From Phycisphaerales bacterium (GTDB lineage Bacteria > Planctomycetota > Phycisphaerae > Phycisphaerales > UBA1924): 64,000 nt of DNA. Below the pieces are notes generated by a model. It saw only the letters and a list, made by a program, of their open reading frames with translations, did no database searches and was not told the origin of the DNA. The translations under genes were made by a program, and so were the position numbers. This document shows, piece by piece, positions 25,898 through 35,254 of the stretch (position 1 is the stretch's first letter; each line of letters opens with the position of its first letter). The stretch is from contig JADLFE010000009.1 in NCBI GenBank assembly GCA_020845755.1, positions 62,001-126,000 on the forward strand. The letters run 5' to 3'.

Positions 25898-25928
25898 GCC
25901 CGGGGTCGAAAGGCTCCGGGCTTTTTTT
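25898..25928 (+). terminator. Rho-independent terminator after the PEP-CTERM gene
   Basis: GCCCGG pairs with CCGGGC across a 12-base loop and is followed by seven T at 25922-25928. Confidence 0.88.
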
Positions 25929-26013
25929 CTGGAACAATCGTGACGCTGCGTTTGGTCACTGTTCCACGACTCACGAGTTCGTCGCTTGGTGACTTCGTGA
26001 CTCCGCGTCTTTC

Positions 26014-26886
26014 TCACCCGACCTCTCTCAACTCTTCCGCCAACTTCTTCGCCGCAGCACCCACCCGCTCGTGCCACGCCCCGCCGCCTTCCGCGAAGAT
26101 CACCGAGCGGCTCGCGTTCACCAGCACTCCCCCGCCGTCGCGCGTGCGCAGGCGCGCCACGTCCGCCGCCGTCCCGCCCTGTGCGCCGTACCCCGGCACG
26201 AGAAAGAACTGGCGTGGCATCCGCGCCCGAAGAGACTCGCCCTCCGACGCCTTGGTCGCCCCAACGACCGCGCCGACGTCGCTCATCCCGCCTGTGCCCA
26301 CCCACGCAGCGCCCAGCGCCGCGACATGATCCGCCATCATCTCCGCCACACTCCGTCCATCCGCGAGTTTCGGGGATTGCACCACATCCCCGCCCGGGTT
26401 GCTCGTGCGCACCAGCACGAACACGCCGAGCCCCGCCTTCAGATACGGCTCAATCGTCTCCGGCCCGAGGTATCCGTTCAGCGTGATCGCGTCCGCCGAC
26501 GCGTGCGCCGCCGATGCCGCGTAATGCTCCGCCGTCACGCCGATATCGCCACGCTTCGCATCAAGAATCACGAGATACCCGAGCGACCGCGCCAGTCGGC
26601 ACGCCTTCTCCAGCGTCGCCACCCCCGCCGCCCCGAACCGCTCAAAGCACGCCGCCTGCGGTTTCACAACACCGACATGCGGTCTGCATACCTCCAGCAC
26701 CACACGGCAAAACTCCGAAAACGCCTCCGCCGGCTGGTGAAACCGCGCCCGCAACTCCTCCGGCAACTTCTCCAGAACCGGATCAAGCCCCACGCACGCC
26801 GGCGAACCCGACACGCGGATTGCATCCACCAGCCGATCCGAAAACCGCTTCGAACCGACCACCGACGCCGTCCCTGTGCTGCTCAT
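26014..26886 (-). CDS. pyrF: Orotidine 5'-phosphate decarboxylase (type 2)
   Basis: The protein has 290 residues, typical of the longer type 2 PyrF. CVGLDPVLEKLP at 31-42 and the catalytic DAKRGDIG at 109-116 (Asp-Lys-Asp network) identify it, with VKPQAACFERFG before and LVRTSNPGG after, where phosphate is bound. It converts OMP to UMP, the last step of pyrimidine synthesis, in the cytoplasm. It is divergent from the DUF971 gene with only 17 bp between the two start codons. No other pyr gene is in the window. Confidence 0.95.
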   Translation of the reverse strand: MSSTGTASVVGSKRFSDRLVDAIRVSGSPACVGLDPVLEKLPEELRARFHQPAEAFSEFCRVVLEVCRPHVGVVKPQAACFERFGAAGVATLEKACRLARSLGYLVILDAKRGDIGVTAEHYAASAAHASADAITLNGYLGPETIEPYLKAGLGVFVLVRTSNPGGDVVQSPKLADGRSVAEMMADHVAALGAAWVGTGGMSDVGAVVGATKASEGESLRARMPRQFFLVPGYGAQGGTAADVARLRTRDGGGVLVNASRSVIFAEGGGAWHERVGAAAKKLAEELREVG

Positions 26887-26903
26887 GCTCCAACAATACG
26901 GGC

Positions 26904-27251
26904 GTGAGCACCCCCACGAAACTCGACCTCAAGAAAGACCGCGGCCTCTCCATCGAATGGGACGACGGCACAACGTCGTATTACTCCATCGCCTACCTGC
27001 GCAAGATGTCCCCTTCCGCTGATATGAAGCACCTTCGCGAGGAAATCGCCAAAAACCCGCTGACCGTGCTCCCCGCCTCCGCCGTCTCCCGCTCTGGCCC
27101 GCTCGTCGCGCTCGACGCCGAACTCGTCGGTAATTACGCCATCAAGATCCGCTTCAGCGATGGGCACGACACGGGTCTCTATTCCTGGCAGTACCTCCGC
27201 GAGATCGACCCCACCCACTCGCCATCAAATAAGCCCGCGCCGCCTCAGTAG
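26904..27251 (+). CDS. DUF971 (GBBH-like N-terminal) domain protein
   Basis: The GTG at 26904 gives 115 residues; the open frame extends further upstream but only through sequence antisense to pyrF. The motifs L-x-I-x-W-DDG, YSIAYLR and the later RFSDGHDTGLYSWQYLREI define the DUF971 domain, the same fold as the N-terminal zinc-binding domain of gamma-butyrobetaine hydroxylase. Free-standing bacterial copies often sit by Fe-S or ATPase (Mrp) genes; none is here. The role is unknown. Confidence 0.85.
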   Translation: MSTPTKLDLKKDRGLSIEWDDGTTSYYSIAYLRKMSPSADMKHLREEIAKNPLTVLPASAVSRSGPLVALDAELVGNYAIKIRFSDGHDTGLYSWQYLREIDPTHSPSNKPAPPQ

Positions 27252-27333
27252 TCAGCGACGCGGCAGGCAGGTCTTCGTCACTACTCAGCCATTGCCCATT
27301 CCCCATTGCCTTTGCAACTCGTCCGTTCCCTCC

Positions 27334-29466
27334 ATGCCCGACGCCGCCTCCATCACCCTCACCTCGACCCTGGCCTCGATCAAGGGAATCGGCCAGCGCA
27401 CCGCCGACCACCTCGCGTCCCTCGGCCTCACCAACGTCGGCAAACTCATCGCGCACATCCCGCTCCGACACGAACGACACGAAGCCGAGGCCAACGTCCG
27501 CGAGTTGCTCCCCGGCCAGATCGTCAGCACCCGCGGCGAGATCGTCGCCACCCGCCCCGTCGGGGCCGGCAAACGCTCCCGCTTCGAGGCCGTCCTCATG
27601 GACGCGACCGGCCGCCTCGACCTCGTCTGGTTCAACGCCCCCTACATGCGCGACAAGGTCATCCCCGGTATGCGCGTTCGCGTCCAGGGCAAGGCCAAGT
27701 CCTTTGGCTACGGCCTGCAACTCACCAATCCCAAACTCGAACCTCTTCGCCCCGAGCACGCCGAGCCCGACCGCAAAGAAGCCCGCATCCGCGCCGTCTA
27801 CCCCGCCAGCGAAGACATCGACAGCACGCGCATCGAACGCGCCATCGACGCCGTCCTGAGCGACGCGATCCTGCAACTCGAAGACCACCTCCCCGAGAGT
27901 TTCCGGGCCGCACGCGACCTGCCCGAACTTCGTGACGCCTACCGCATGCTCCATCATCCGGAGAGCATGGAAGAAGCGGCCCGCGCCGTTCGCCGCCTCG
28001 CCTACGACGAACTCCTCATGCTCCAGATTTCCGTCGCGCTCAAGCGTGCCGAACTGCGGACGCGCCTGCGTGCACCCGCCCTGCCCTGGAGCGAAAAACT
28101 CGACGCCCACATCCGCGCTCGCTTCCCCTTCACGCTCACCGACGCACAGAACGAGGTCATCAAGGAGATCACCGCCGATCTCACCTCGCCCGTGCCCTCC
28201 AACCGCCTCATCCAGGGCGATGTCGGCTCGGGCAAAACCGTCGTCGCGCTCTACGCCATGCTCCTCGCCGTCGCCGATGGCCATCAGGCCGCTCTCATGG
28301 CCCCCACCGAACTCCTCGCCGAGCAGCACTTCGCATCGATCTCGCGCATGCTGAGCGGCTCGCGCGTCCGCGTCGCGCTCCTCACCGCCAGCATCACCGG
28401 CGAAGCCCGCGATGAACTCCTCATCTCGCTCAGCCAGGGGCGCATCGATCTCCTCATCGGCACCCACGCCCTCATCACCGATCAGGTCGAATTCAAGTCG
28501 CTCGCCGTCGCCGTCATCGATGAGCAGCACCGCTTCGGCGTCCACCAGCGCGCCGCGCTGCGCTCCAAGGGAGCCACGGCCAACGCTGACCCCGCCGGCG
28601 TCGCCGGCATTACGCCCCACGTCCTCGTGATGACAGCCACGCCCATCCCGCGCACGCTTGCCATCACCATCTTCGGCGATCTCGACGTCTCTACCATCCG
28701 CGCCCTGCCCGCCGGGCGAAAGCCCATCCGCACCCGCGTTGTCCAATCTCCCCAGCGCGACGAGGTCTACGCCTTCGTCGACAAACGCCTGGAGAAGGGC
28801 CAGCAGGCCTACGTCGTTGTCCCCGCCATCGACGCGAGCGAAGACGCCTTCGGCTCCGACATCCGCGGCGTCACCGACGTGCTTGAACAACTGACCAAGG
28901 GCCCGCTCAAGTCGCGCCGCGTCGAGGCAGTCCACGGCCGGCTCTCCCAGCGCGAGCGCGAACGCATCATGCAGTCTTTCCGCGACGCCAGGATCGATGT
29001 CCTCGTCGCCACCACCGTCATCGAGGTCGGCGTCGATGTCCCCAACGCCGCCGTCATGGTCATCGAGCAGGCCGATCGCTTCGGGCTGTCGCAGCTCCAC
29101 CAGCTCCGCGGGCGCGTCGGCCGCGGCGCCCACGAATCCGTCTGCATCCTCATCGCCGATCCCACCACCGAAGAGGCCCGCTCGCGCCTCGCCGCCATCG
29201 CCGCCACCAGCGACGGCTTCGCCCTGGCCGAAAAAGACTTCGAACTCCGCGGCATGGGCGAACTCTTCGGCTCGCGCCAGTCCGGCGCGCCGGCCTTTCG
29301 CGTCGTCGACCTTGTCCGAGACCGCGACCTGCTCGCCATGGCCCGCCGCGACGCGATCGACTGGGTCGCCCGCTCCCCCACCCTCGATCGCCCCGAGGAA
29401 TCACTCCTGAAACGCCGGGTCCTCAAGGCCCACGGCCGGGGCCTCGCCCTCGGCGACGTCGGCTGA
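27334..29466 (+). CDS. recG: ATP-dependent DNA helicase RecG
   Basis: The ATG at 27334 gives 710 residues; an earlier in-frame start overlaps the upstream gene and adds non-conserved sequence. The N-terminal wedge domain (IKGIGQRTADHLASLGL, IPLRHERHE) is followed by Walker A GDVGSGKTVVA near residue 295, the DEQH box DEQHRFG near 395, TATPIPRTL, and the C-terminal HQLRGRVGRG. RecG regresses stalled replication forks and processes recombination branches in the cytoplasm. It follows the DUF971 gene by 82 bp. Confidence 0.96.
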   Translation: MPDAASITLTSTLASIKGIGQRTADHLASLGLTNVGKLIAHIPLRHERHEAEANVRELLPGQIVSTRGEIVATRPVGAGKRSRFEAVLMDATGRLDLVWFNAPYMRDKVIPGMRVRVQGKAKSFGYGLQLTNPKLEPLRPEHAEPDRKEARIRAVYPASEDIDSTRIERAIDAVLSDAILQLEDHLPESFRAARDLPELRDAYRMLHHPESMEEAARAVRRLAYDELLMLQISVALKRAELRTRLRAPALPWSEKLDAHIRARFPFTLTDAQNEVIKEITADLTSPVPSNRLIQGDVGSGKTVVALYAMLLAVADGHQAALMAPTELLAEQHFASISRMLSGSRVRVALLTASITGEARDELLISLSQGRIDLLIGTHALITDQVEFKSLAVAVIDEQHRFGVHQRAALRSKGATANADPAGVAGITPHVLVMTATPIPRTLAITIFGDLDVSTIRALPAGRKPIRTRVVQSPQRDEVYAFVDKRLEKGQQAYVVVPAIDASEDAFGSDIRGVTDVLEQLTKGPLKSRRVEAVHGRLSQRERERIMQSFRDARIDVLVATTVIEVGVDVPNAAVMVIEQADRFGLSQLHQLRGRVGRGAHESVCILIADPTTEEARSRLAAIAATSDGFALAEKDFELRGMGELFGSRQSGAPAFRVVDLVRDRDLLAMARRDAIDWVARSPTLDRPEESLLKRRVLKAHGRGLALGDVG

Positions 29467-29635
29467 TCTCGCACAACACCCGCGCGTGCCATCGACGCGT
29501 CCTGCCTGCCTGTACTCATTCGTGGGACGGAGTGTCTTCAGGTCCGTGCGATTGACGTGCGCGTGCCAACGACTTGTCCTCGAAATCGGTGTTTCGGAGT
29601 GTCCCGCGCGGTTGTCTTTGCCAACGCTCGACCGA

Positions 29636-31384
29636 TCAGCGTTGCCCGCTCAAACGCCCGAACAGCGACAGCCGCTGCACGCGCTCGATCGTCACCTGCA
29701 CGATCCGCCCCACCAGTTCGTCCGTGCTGGCGCCGCTCGGCACGTCAAAGAACACGATCTGATCGCCGTCCGTCCGCCCCGAGAACTGCGTCGTCTCGCC
29801 GGACGCAGTGCCGCTCGGCGTTTCAATCGCCGCCGTCGAGCAGCCGCAATCATCGTCATCACCGCTCGCTTCGCCGGCGTGCGAGTGGATCACGTTCCCG
29901 CCGATCGTAAGCGACACGCCCCCGCCGCAGTTCTTCGCCGGGCGCTCCCGCTTCTTCTCTTCCATCCGCGACAGACCCTCGACGAAAACGTCGAACGTCT
30001 GGCCGATCGCTTCGCGCGAAAGTTCATCGGAAATCCGGCTCTGCACATCGAGCGCCGTGTTGTTGCGCGTGCGCTTCACCGCGTCGGGCACGTCATCCTC
30101 ATACTTGTCATACGCCGTCGTCCCGGGGCGCGCCGAGTACTTGAAGATGAAGCAATTCTTGTACCGCGCCCGCTCCACCAGCGCGATCGTCGCGGCAAAG
30201 TCCTCGTCGGTCTCTGTCGGAAAGCCGACGATGATGTCGCCCGACAGCGACAGCGTTCGCCCCTTCTCCGGCTCGTGCAGAAACGCCCGGGCGCGATCGA
30301 TGAACTCCAGATACTCCGACACCGTGTACCCGCGGTTCATCAGCGTCAGGATCCGGTCGCTCCCCGACTGCGCCGGCACGTGCAGATAGCGGCAGATCCG
30401 CGGGTGATCGCGGATCACCTCCAGCACGTCGTCGCCAAAGTCGCGCGGATAGCTCGTCACGAAGCGCAACCGCTCGATCGACGGCACCTCCTCGTGGATG
30501 CGCGACAGCAGGTCCGCGAACGTCGTCACGTTCGAACCCGCGAACGGATCGCGCCGGTGCCCGCCCGCGTACGAGCGGCCCTTCTGCGGCTGGATCACGC
30601 CGCCGATCGTCACCGCCGCGCCATGCTCGAACCGATAGTGGTTCACCGTCTGTCCGAGCAGCGTGATCTCGATCACGCCCGCGTCCGCCAGTTTCTTGCA
30701 CTCGTCGATGATGTGCTCGGGCGGCCTGTGCACCTCCGCGCCGCGTGTGAACGGCACCACGCAGTAGGTGCAGAACTTGTTGCACCCGCGCGTGATCCGC
30801 ACATACGCCGATCGCTTCCGCACCGCCCCCGCCGTCGGATGATCGTCGTCGATCGTGTCCAGGGGCGAGGTCGCCCGCGAAAGGTCGAGCATCTCCAAGG
30901 AGTCCTGCGCCGCCGCCAGCGTGGCGCTGCGCCGCGAACTGCTCCCCTGCAGCGCGATCTGGCCGGCGCTCCGCCGGTCGGCGTCCGTCGCCGTGACGCG
31001 ATCAGAGAGCAGCGACTGCCGCGTGCGATACGCGTTGTCGAGCAGCGACGGGAGTTTGTCCAGTTCGCCCGGGCCGCACAGCACGTCAACAACCGGCATG
31101 CGCTTCACCAGCGCCACGCCGTCGCGCTCCGCAAGGCACCCGAGCACGCCCACGACCAGCGCTGGATCGTCCTGCTTTCGGATCGCCAGTTCGCCCAGGC
31201 GGCTCCACACCTTCTGCTCGGCGTGCTCGCGCACCGAGCACGTGTTGTACAGGATGACCTGCGCGCCATCGGGCTCATCGACAAAGCGATAGCCCAGCGC
31301 ATGGAGCTGCCCGGCGACAAGCTCCGAATCGAGCTCGTTCATCTGGCAGCCGAACGTTTCGAGATAAACACGCGGACGCGACAT
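29636..31384 (-). CDS. miaB: tRNA-2-methylthio-N6-dimethylallyladenosine synthase MiaB, with unusual insertions
   Basis: The protein has 582 residues against the usual ~440-480. The N-terminal cluster domain has VYLETFGCQMNE, NTCSVREHAEQ and GVLGCLAER; the radical-SAM motif CNKFCTYC has cysteines at 201, 205 and 208; a TRAM-like segment is near the C-terminus. It adds the 2-methylthio group to i6A37 of tRNA. Extra length comes from a segment before the radical-SAM motif (SLEMLDLSRATSPLDTIDDD) and a Cys/His/Asp-rich insert inside the TRAM region (NCGGG, HSH, DDDDCGC). A dense run of long open frames on the opposite strand is a GC-bias shadow. Confidence 0.93.
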   Translation of the reverse strand: MSRPRVYLETFGCQMNELDSELVAGQLHALGYRFVDEPDGAQVILYNTCSVREHAEQKVWSRLGELAIRKQDDPALVVGVLGCLAERDGVALVKRMPVVDVLCGPGELDKLPSLLDNAYRTRQSLLSDRVTATDADRRSAGQIALQGSSSRRSATLAAAQDSLEMLDLSRATSPLDTIDDDHPTAGAVRKRSAYVRITRGCNKFCTYCVVPFTRGAEVHRPPEHIIDECKKLADAGVIEITLLGQTVNHYRFEHGAAVTIGGVIQPQKGRSYAGGHRRDPFAGSNVTTFADLLSRIHEEVPSIERLRFVTSYPRDFGDDVLEVIRDHPRICRYLHVPAQSGSDRILTLMNRGYTVSEYLEFIDRARAFLHEPEKGRTLSLSGDIIVGFPTETDEDFAATIALVERARYKNCFIFKYSARPGTTAYDKYEDDVPDAVKRTRNNTALDVQSRISDELSREAIGQTFDVFVEGLSRMEEKKRERPAKNCGGGVSLTIGGNVIHSHAGEASGDDDDCGCSTAAIETPSGTASGETTQFSGRTDGDQIVFFDVPSGASTDELVGRIVQVTIERVQRLSLFGRLSGQR

Positions 31385-31409
31385 GCGGCGAATCGTAGGG
31401 CTCGCGGGA

Positions 31410-33461
31410 TCAGCCGCCGCCGGAGCCGCCCTGCTGCAACTGCTGCATGATCGGGCCGAGTTTCTGCATCAGCGCGACGCCAACGGCCTGGATCGTCTGC
31501 AATTTGTCGGCCTTCACGTCATTGGCGACCTCGTTGATGGCGGCCGAAAGCGGATCGGCGATCTTCACGATCGCGTCCAGCGATCCGGCGGGGAGTTTGT
31601 CGAGCCCGAGTTCCAACTTCCAGTCGTTGTCGACGAGTTTCCAGGTCATCGGCTGGGGCACGCCGGGCACCGACACCAACGCGGTGTCATCGCCCTGCAT
31701 CGTGAACGTCGTATTGGCCAGATCGAGTTCGCCATTCACGCTCAGAGCGCCAGCGCCCATGCCGGCGCCCATGCCACCCAGCGCGTCGGCCAGACCCTTC
31801 TGGAACTTGCGACGGCAGGCGCGCTCGAGATTGCCCTGGGCTTCCTGGATCTTCAGGATCTGGGCGATCTGCTCGGCCTGTTCGGCGGGGATCAGCAGCA
31901 CGTCGCGCAGTTCGCCGACGTCGCCGTTGCGAGCCGCGCTCGAGAACTTCTCCAGATTCTGTTGGAGAACGTCGGGCGCCTCGCTGATGGGGCGGCCCGG
32001 CGCGCCGGTGTTCGTTGTCTCGATCGGCGCCGGCGTTTCCGCGGGCTTTTCGGCGGGCTCAGCCTGGGCAGTGGCGGCCTCCTCGGCGGGCTTCTCACCG
32101 GCCGCGAGAACTTCGAGAACGTCCAGTTTGTCGTCGCCCGCGGCGGTGGCGAACGCCTCCAACCGCTTGATCACCAGGTCGAGTTGTTCTTTCACCTGGC
32201 CCTTGGCGCCGCTGGCTCGATACGCCGACACCGCGCCCTCGTACGCGCCCTTGGCCGATTCCAGCGCCGCCTTCTTGGTCTCCAATGCCGCCTTGGCATC
32301 GTCGGCGTATGCCGATTTCCTAGCCAACTCCGGCGTCACATTGGCGATGCGATCCATCAGGAGCGCGAACTTCTGCTCGCTCTTGGCGCGGTTCCAGTGG
32401 AGGTCGCCCAGCGCCTGCTGCGCGGCGCCCAATGCCAGTTTCGACCCGCCTCCCTTGTCATCCGTCGCCTTCTTGGCCGTTCCCGCCGCGGTCGAATACG
32501 CCTTGGACGACGCTGCATAGGCGGCGTCCACCGGGCCCGAACGGTGGGCCTTGAAATCCTGCACGGCCTTATCGAGATCTTGCGCGATCTGATCGGCCTG
32601 GGCTCGTGCCGCCTGGCCCTCGCTCGTCGCCTGGGCCTTGCGATCCTGGAGGCGTTTCTTCGCCTCTTGCAGGCCCTTGATCTGATTGGCGGTGCGCTCG
32701 ACGCCCTGGGCCGCCTCCGCCGATTCAGGCGACATCACGTCCGCCTCGGCCAAGTACCGGGCCGCCTGGATGTGGGCCTCGTCGCTCGTGCGTTTGAACG
32801 TCGCGGCCTGAGCGATCAGCGGCTCGGCCTGAACAGCGCTGAGCGACTGCGCCTGCTCGCGGAGTTTGGCGTACTCGCCCTCAGCGGCGGCGCCCTGGGC
32901 GTTGGCGGCGTCGGCCTTGCTCTTCAGCGACGCGATCTTGTCATCCAACTCCTTCTTCCGGGAGCCGTAGTCCGACGCTTCCTTCTGCTTCCCCGCGATC
33001 GACGCGTCGAGATCCGCGATCGCCGTGGCGGGATCGAAACTCTCGATCGATGCGGCCAGGCTCGACTGGCTCGCCCACTCGCCCAGCAGCCCGCGGATCC
33101 GCGCTTCCTTGATCAACCCGTCTCGTTCGACGCCCACAAGTTCCGCCTTCGCCGCGGTCGCCTGTCCGAGTTGGGTCTGGGCCAACGCGGTCATGGTGGC
33201 GGCCATCTGCGTCGGCGATGCGTCCTGCACTCCGGCCAGCGTCGCGGCAATCTCCTGACGCTTCTTGGCCTCGATCGCCGGATCGCCCGGGCCCGAGCCG
33301 CCGGACACCGAGTTGATCTGTCGCGAGGATTGAACCAGAGCCTTCTCGGCTGGCGATCGGTCATCACACCCGCCCAGGGCCAAGCCCGCGAGCATCGCGA
33401 TCACCAGCGCGGTCGTGGAGCGGTGGGTACGGACGGCATTGAGCAGTTCGGGGCACGTCAT
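31410..33461 (-). CDS. Large Ala/Gln-rich coiled-coil lipoprotein, unknown function
   Basis: I take the ATG at 33461, which puts a lipoprotein signal (LAGLALGGC) near residue ~28; the frame continues upstream to 33578 without support. The 683-residue product is dominated by Ala/Lys/Glu/Gln-rich segments predicted to be long coiled coils, followed by a Pro/Ala/Glu linker (AEKPAETPAP) and a C-terminal globular part (PMTWKLVDNDWKLEL, ANTTFTMQGDDTALV) and a Gly/Gln tail. I do not recognise a family. It probably sits on a membrane leaflet facing the periplasm. It is downstream of the cytochrome-like gene on the same strand. Confidence 0.7.
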   Translation of the reverse strand: MTCPELLNAVRTHRSTTALVIAMLAGLALGGCDDRSPAEKALVQSSRQINSVSGGSGPGDPAIEAKKRQEIAATLAGVQDASPTQMAATMTALAQTQLGQATAAKAELVGVERDGLIKEARIRGLLGEWASQSSLAASIESFDPATAIADLDASIAGKQKEASDYGSRKKELDDKIASLKSKADAANAQGAAAEGEYAKLREQAQSLSAVQAEPLIAQAATFKRTSDEAHIQAARYLAEADVMSPESAEAAQGVERTANQIKGLQEAKKRLQDRKAQATSEGQAARAQADQIAQDLDKAVQDFKAHRSGPVDAAYAASSKAYSTAAGTAKKATDDKGGGSKLALGAAQQALGDLHWNRAKSEQKFALLMDRIANVTPELARKSAYADDAKAALETKKAALESAKGAYEGAVSAYRASGAKGQVKEQLDLVIKRLEAFATAAGDDKLDVLEVLAAGEKPAEEAATAQAEPAEKPAETPAPIETTNTGAPGRPISEAPDVLQQNLEKFSSAARNGDVGELRDVLLIPAEQAEQIAQILKIQEAQGNLERACRRKFQKGLADALGGMGAGMGAGALSVNGELDLANTTFTMQGDDTALVSVPGVPQPMTWKLVDNDWKLELGLDKLPAGSLDAIVKIADPLSAAINEVANDVKADKLQTIQAVGVALMQKLGPIMQQLQQGGSGGG

Positions 33462-33596
33462 GTCGGCATCATCCTCGGTCGGAATCGAGCGCCGGGCGCT
33501 CGCGGAACTTCGGTCGGGCGGGCGACGCACTTGACATCCCGCCGGGGTCGCACACTGTAGCAAACGCGCATCGAACACGCCCCGCCACGGCGGCGG

Positions 33597-35066
33597 CTAG
33601 CGCGGCCCGGAGGGCAGCCCCGACGCCGCCGGGGTCGCGGGGGATGGCGGACTGTATTCGATCGGGTATTCGGTTCGCGGCTTGTACATGGACTTGATCC
33701 ACTCTACCGCCGCCAGAAAGCGTCGATCGTCCTTGCCGCGGAACACCGGCGGGATGGTGCGGCCCTTACCCGGCCCCGCGATGGTCGGGTGCGGGTAGGT
33801 GCTGTCCCCCGCGGGCAAGCCGAGTTGAAGGAGCGGCGAGCGGGCCGGGTCGTCGTAGTCGATCAAGGGAATCAGGCGAGTTTCGGTTGGCTGGGCCGCC
33901 GCTGCCTCGGCGTTGGCGTCGGGGTTGGCGTCGGGGCCTTTGGCCTCGCGGATCTTGTAGCGATCGAGGATCAGGAAGTTGGTGTAAACGGTGGCGTCGG
34001 AATTCGGGCGTCGATTGTTGAGCATCAGGCGTCCCGCCTCGTTCCCGCCGTGGCAATTGGACGTAGCGCACGAATTGACAATCCAGGTGCGATGGACGTT
34101 ATCCCGGAAGCGGCGCATGGCCGTCGGATCTTCGATCACCTGGACCTTCGGATAGAACTCGCGGGCACGCAGGCGGAACATCAGTTCAAGGATCTGCTCG
34201 GGGCGTTTGTGGTGCAGTTGGTCTTCCGCCTCCCGCGTCTTGGGAAGGAGTTCGTGCCCCGCGTACTTCTGGTAGAGTTGATGGATTGTCTCGTAGTCAA
34301 TCACCATCCTCGGCGGATCGGCCAGGTCGATCTCGTACACACGCATCAGGTTGACCTGCTCGGGAGAGAGGATCGGGAACGACGGGCGTTTGGTGGTATC
34401 GGCACCACCGACCTTCCCTTCATCGCGGGCCCGCCTGCCGGAGACGGCATCGAGTTTGATTTGTTCGAGGATGAGCGTGCGGAGTTCATTTGCCTGGGGG
34501 TGCGAGGGGTTGCGGGCCAGCACGCCCTCGACCTCACGGAGGGCCAGCGTGAGTTGCCCTCGTTCGCGCAGCCAGTCCGCGAGATTGGCGCGCCGATCGA
34601 CGTCACCGTCGTCGATGGTCTCACGCATCTGGCGGTAGCGTTCGCGGGTGGTCGGCTGGGGCTCGACCGACGCGATATCGTCGGCCGCGAAGTACGTGTC
34701 AATGCCGCCGATGGCGATGGTGATGCCCTTGGCGGTGCGCTCGCTCAGAACGCCGGACATCCGACGCCCGTCGGTCAGGACGACAAGCGTCTCGCGGACC
34801 TCGTCGTCCGGGCCAAGATCGGCGTCTAATGGGCCATCGGGGAGGAGTGGCTTCTCGGCCGATGGGGTCGGGGGTGGATCCACCGGGGGCTGGGGCTTGC
34901 TGTCGGGGTTGGATTGTGGTTGCTCGGGCGGCAGGGGCGCGGATTGGCCTGGGGGCTGATCAGGAGGCTGGACGGGCGGGGGACTGGGCTGGTTCTGGGC
35001 GCGCACCGCCACGACGGCACACAACAGGCCACCAAGGGCCCCCACCCTGCGCACTCCCAACCGCAT
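33597..35066 (-). CDS. Secreted cytochrome-like protein with a CX4CH motif
   Basis: A start at 35066 (or 35072) puts a signal peptide (LGGLLCAVVAVRAQ) at the N-terminus; the frame itself reaches 35141. A Pro/Gln/Ser-rich spacer precedes a small beta domain (VVLTDGRRMSGVL), a helical middle part, and a C-terminal domain with SCATSNCHGG (C333, C338-H339) and later WIKSMYKPR. The residues around it (NCHGG, RLMLNN, LLQLGLP) resemble planctomycete c-type cytochromes, but the spacing is CX4CH rather than CXXCH, so haem attachment is uncertain. Its role may be extracytoplasmic redox or structural. Confidence 0.68.
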   Translation of the reverse strand: MRLGVRRVGALGGLLCAVVAVRAQNQPSPPPVQPPDQPPGQSAPLPPEQPQSNPDSKPQPPVDPPPTPSAEKPLLPDGPLDADLGPDDEVRETLVVLTDGRRMSGVLSERTAKGITIAIGGIDTYFAADDIASVEPQPTTRERYRQMRETIDDGDVDRRANLADWLRERGQLTLALREVEGVLARNPSHPQANELRTLILEQIKLDAVSGRRARDEGKVGGADTTKRPSFPILSPEQVNLMRVYEIDLADPPRMVIDYETIHQLYQKYAGHELLPKTREAEDQLHHKRPEQILELMFRLRAREFYPKVQVIEDPTAMRRFRDNVHRTWIVNSCATSNCHGGNEAGRLMLNNRRPNSDATVYTNFLILDRYKIREAKGPDANPDANAEAAAAQPTETRLIPLIDYDDPARSPLLQLGLPAGDSTYPHPTIAGPGKGRTIPPVFRGKDDRRFLAAVEWIKSMYKPRTEYPIEYSPPSPATPAASGLPSGPR

Positions 35067-35200
35067 CGGCATCAGCGGATTCTCCGCGACGGGGCGGCCC
35101 TTGTCCACCCCCACCCTCAAAGAGGCGCCCGGTGTCACCACCGGGCACTCTCCATACGGGTGAGACGCGATAGCGATGCCACAAGGTCCGAACGGCGCGC

Positions 35201-35226
35201 AAAAAAGCCGGGGTTGTTGCCCCGGC
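35201..35226 (-). terminator. Rho-independent terminator of the chemotaxis operon
   Basis: Read on the minus strand, GCCGGGG and CCCCGGC form a 7-bp stem with a six-base loop followed by six T (A-run at 35201-35206). It lies 28 bp after the cheY stop. Confidence 0.92.
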
Positions 35227-35254
35227 GAAGGGAAATGTGGGGTGTTGTCCGGGT

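Noticed and set aside
27154-29133. A 659-codon minus-strand frame opposite recG
   Set aside because: Asp/Gly/Val-rich shadow of recG codons; recG motifs are unambiguous.
29528-29626. Short repeated words (CGGAGTGTC and TGCCAACG, each twice) between recG and miaB
   Set aside because: Copies are short with unequal spacing; insufficient to call an element or repeat array.
29486-31450. A 654-codon open frame on the plus strand opposite miaB
   Set aside because: Arg/His/Ala-rich composition and full overlap with well-identified miaB; a GC-bias shadow.
31383-33560. A 725-codon plus-strand frame opposite the coiled-coil lipoprotein
   Set aside because: Low-complexity Arg/Leu/Gly product with no motif; the minus-strand gene has a lipobox and fits codon use.
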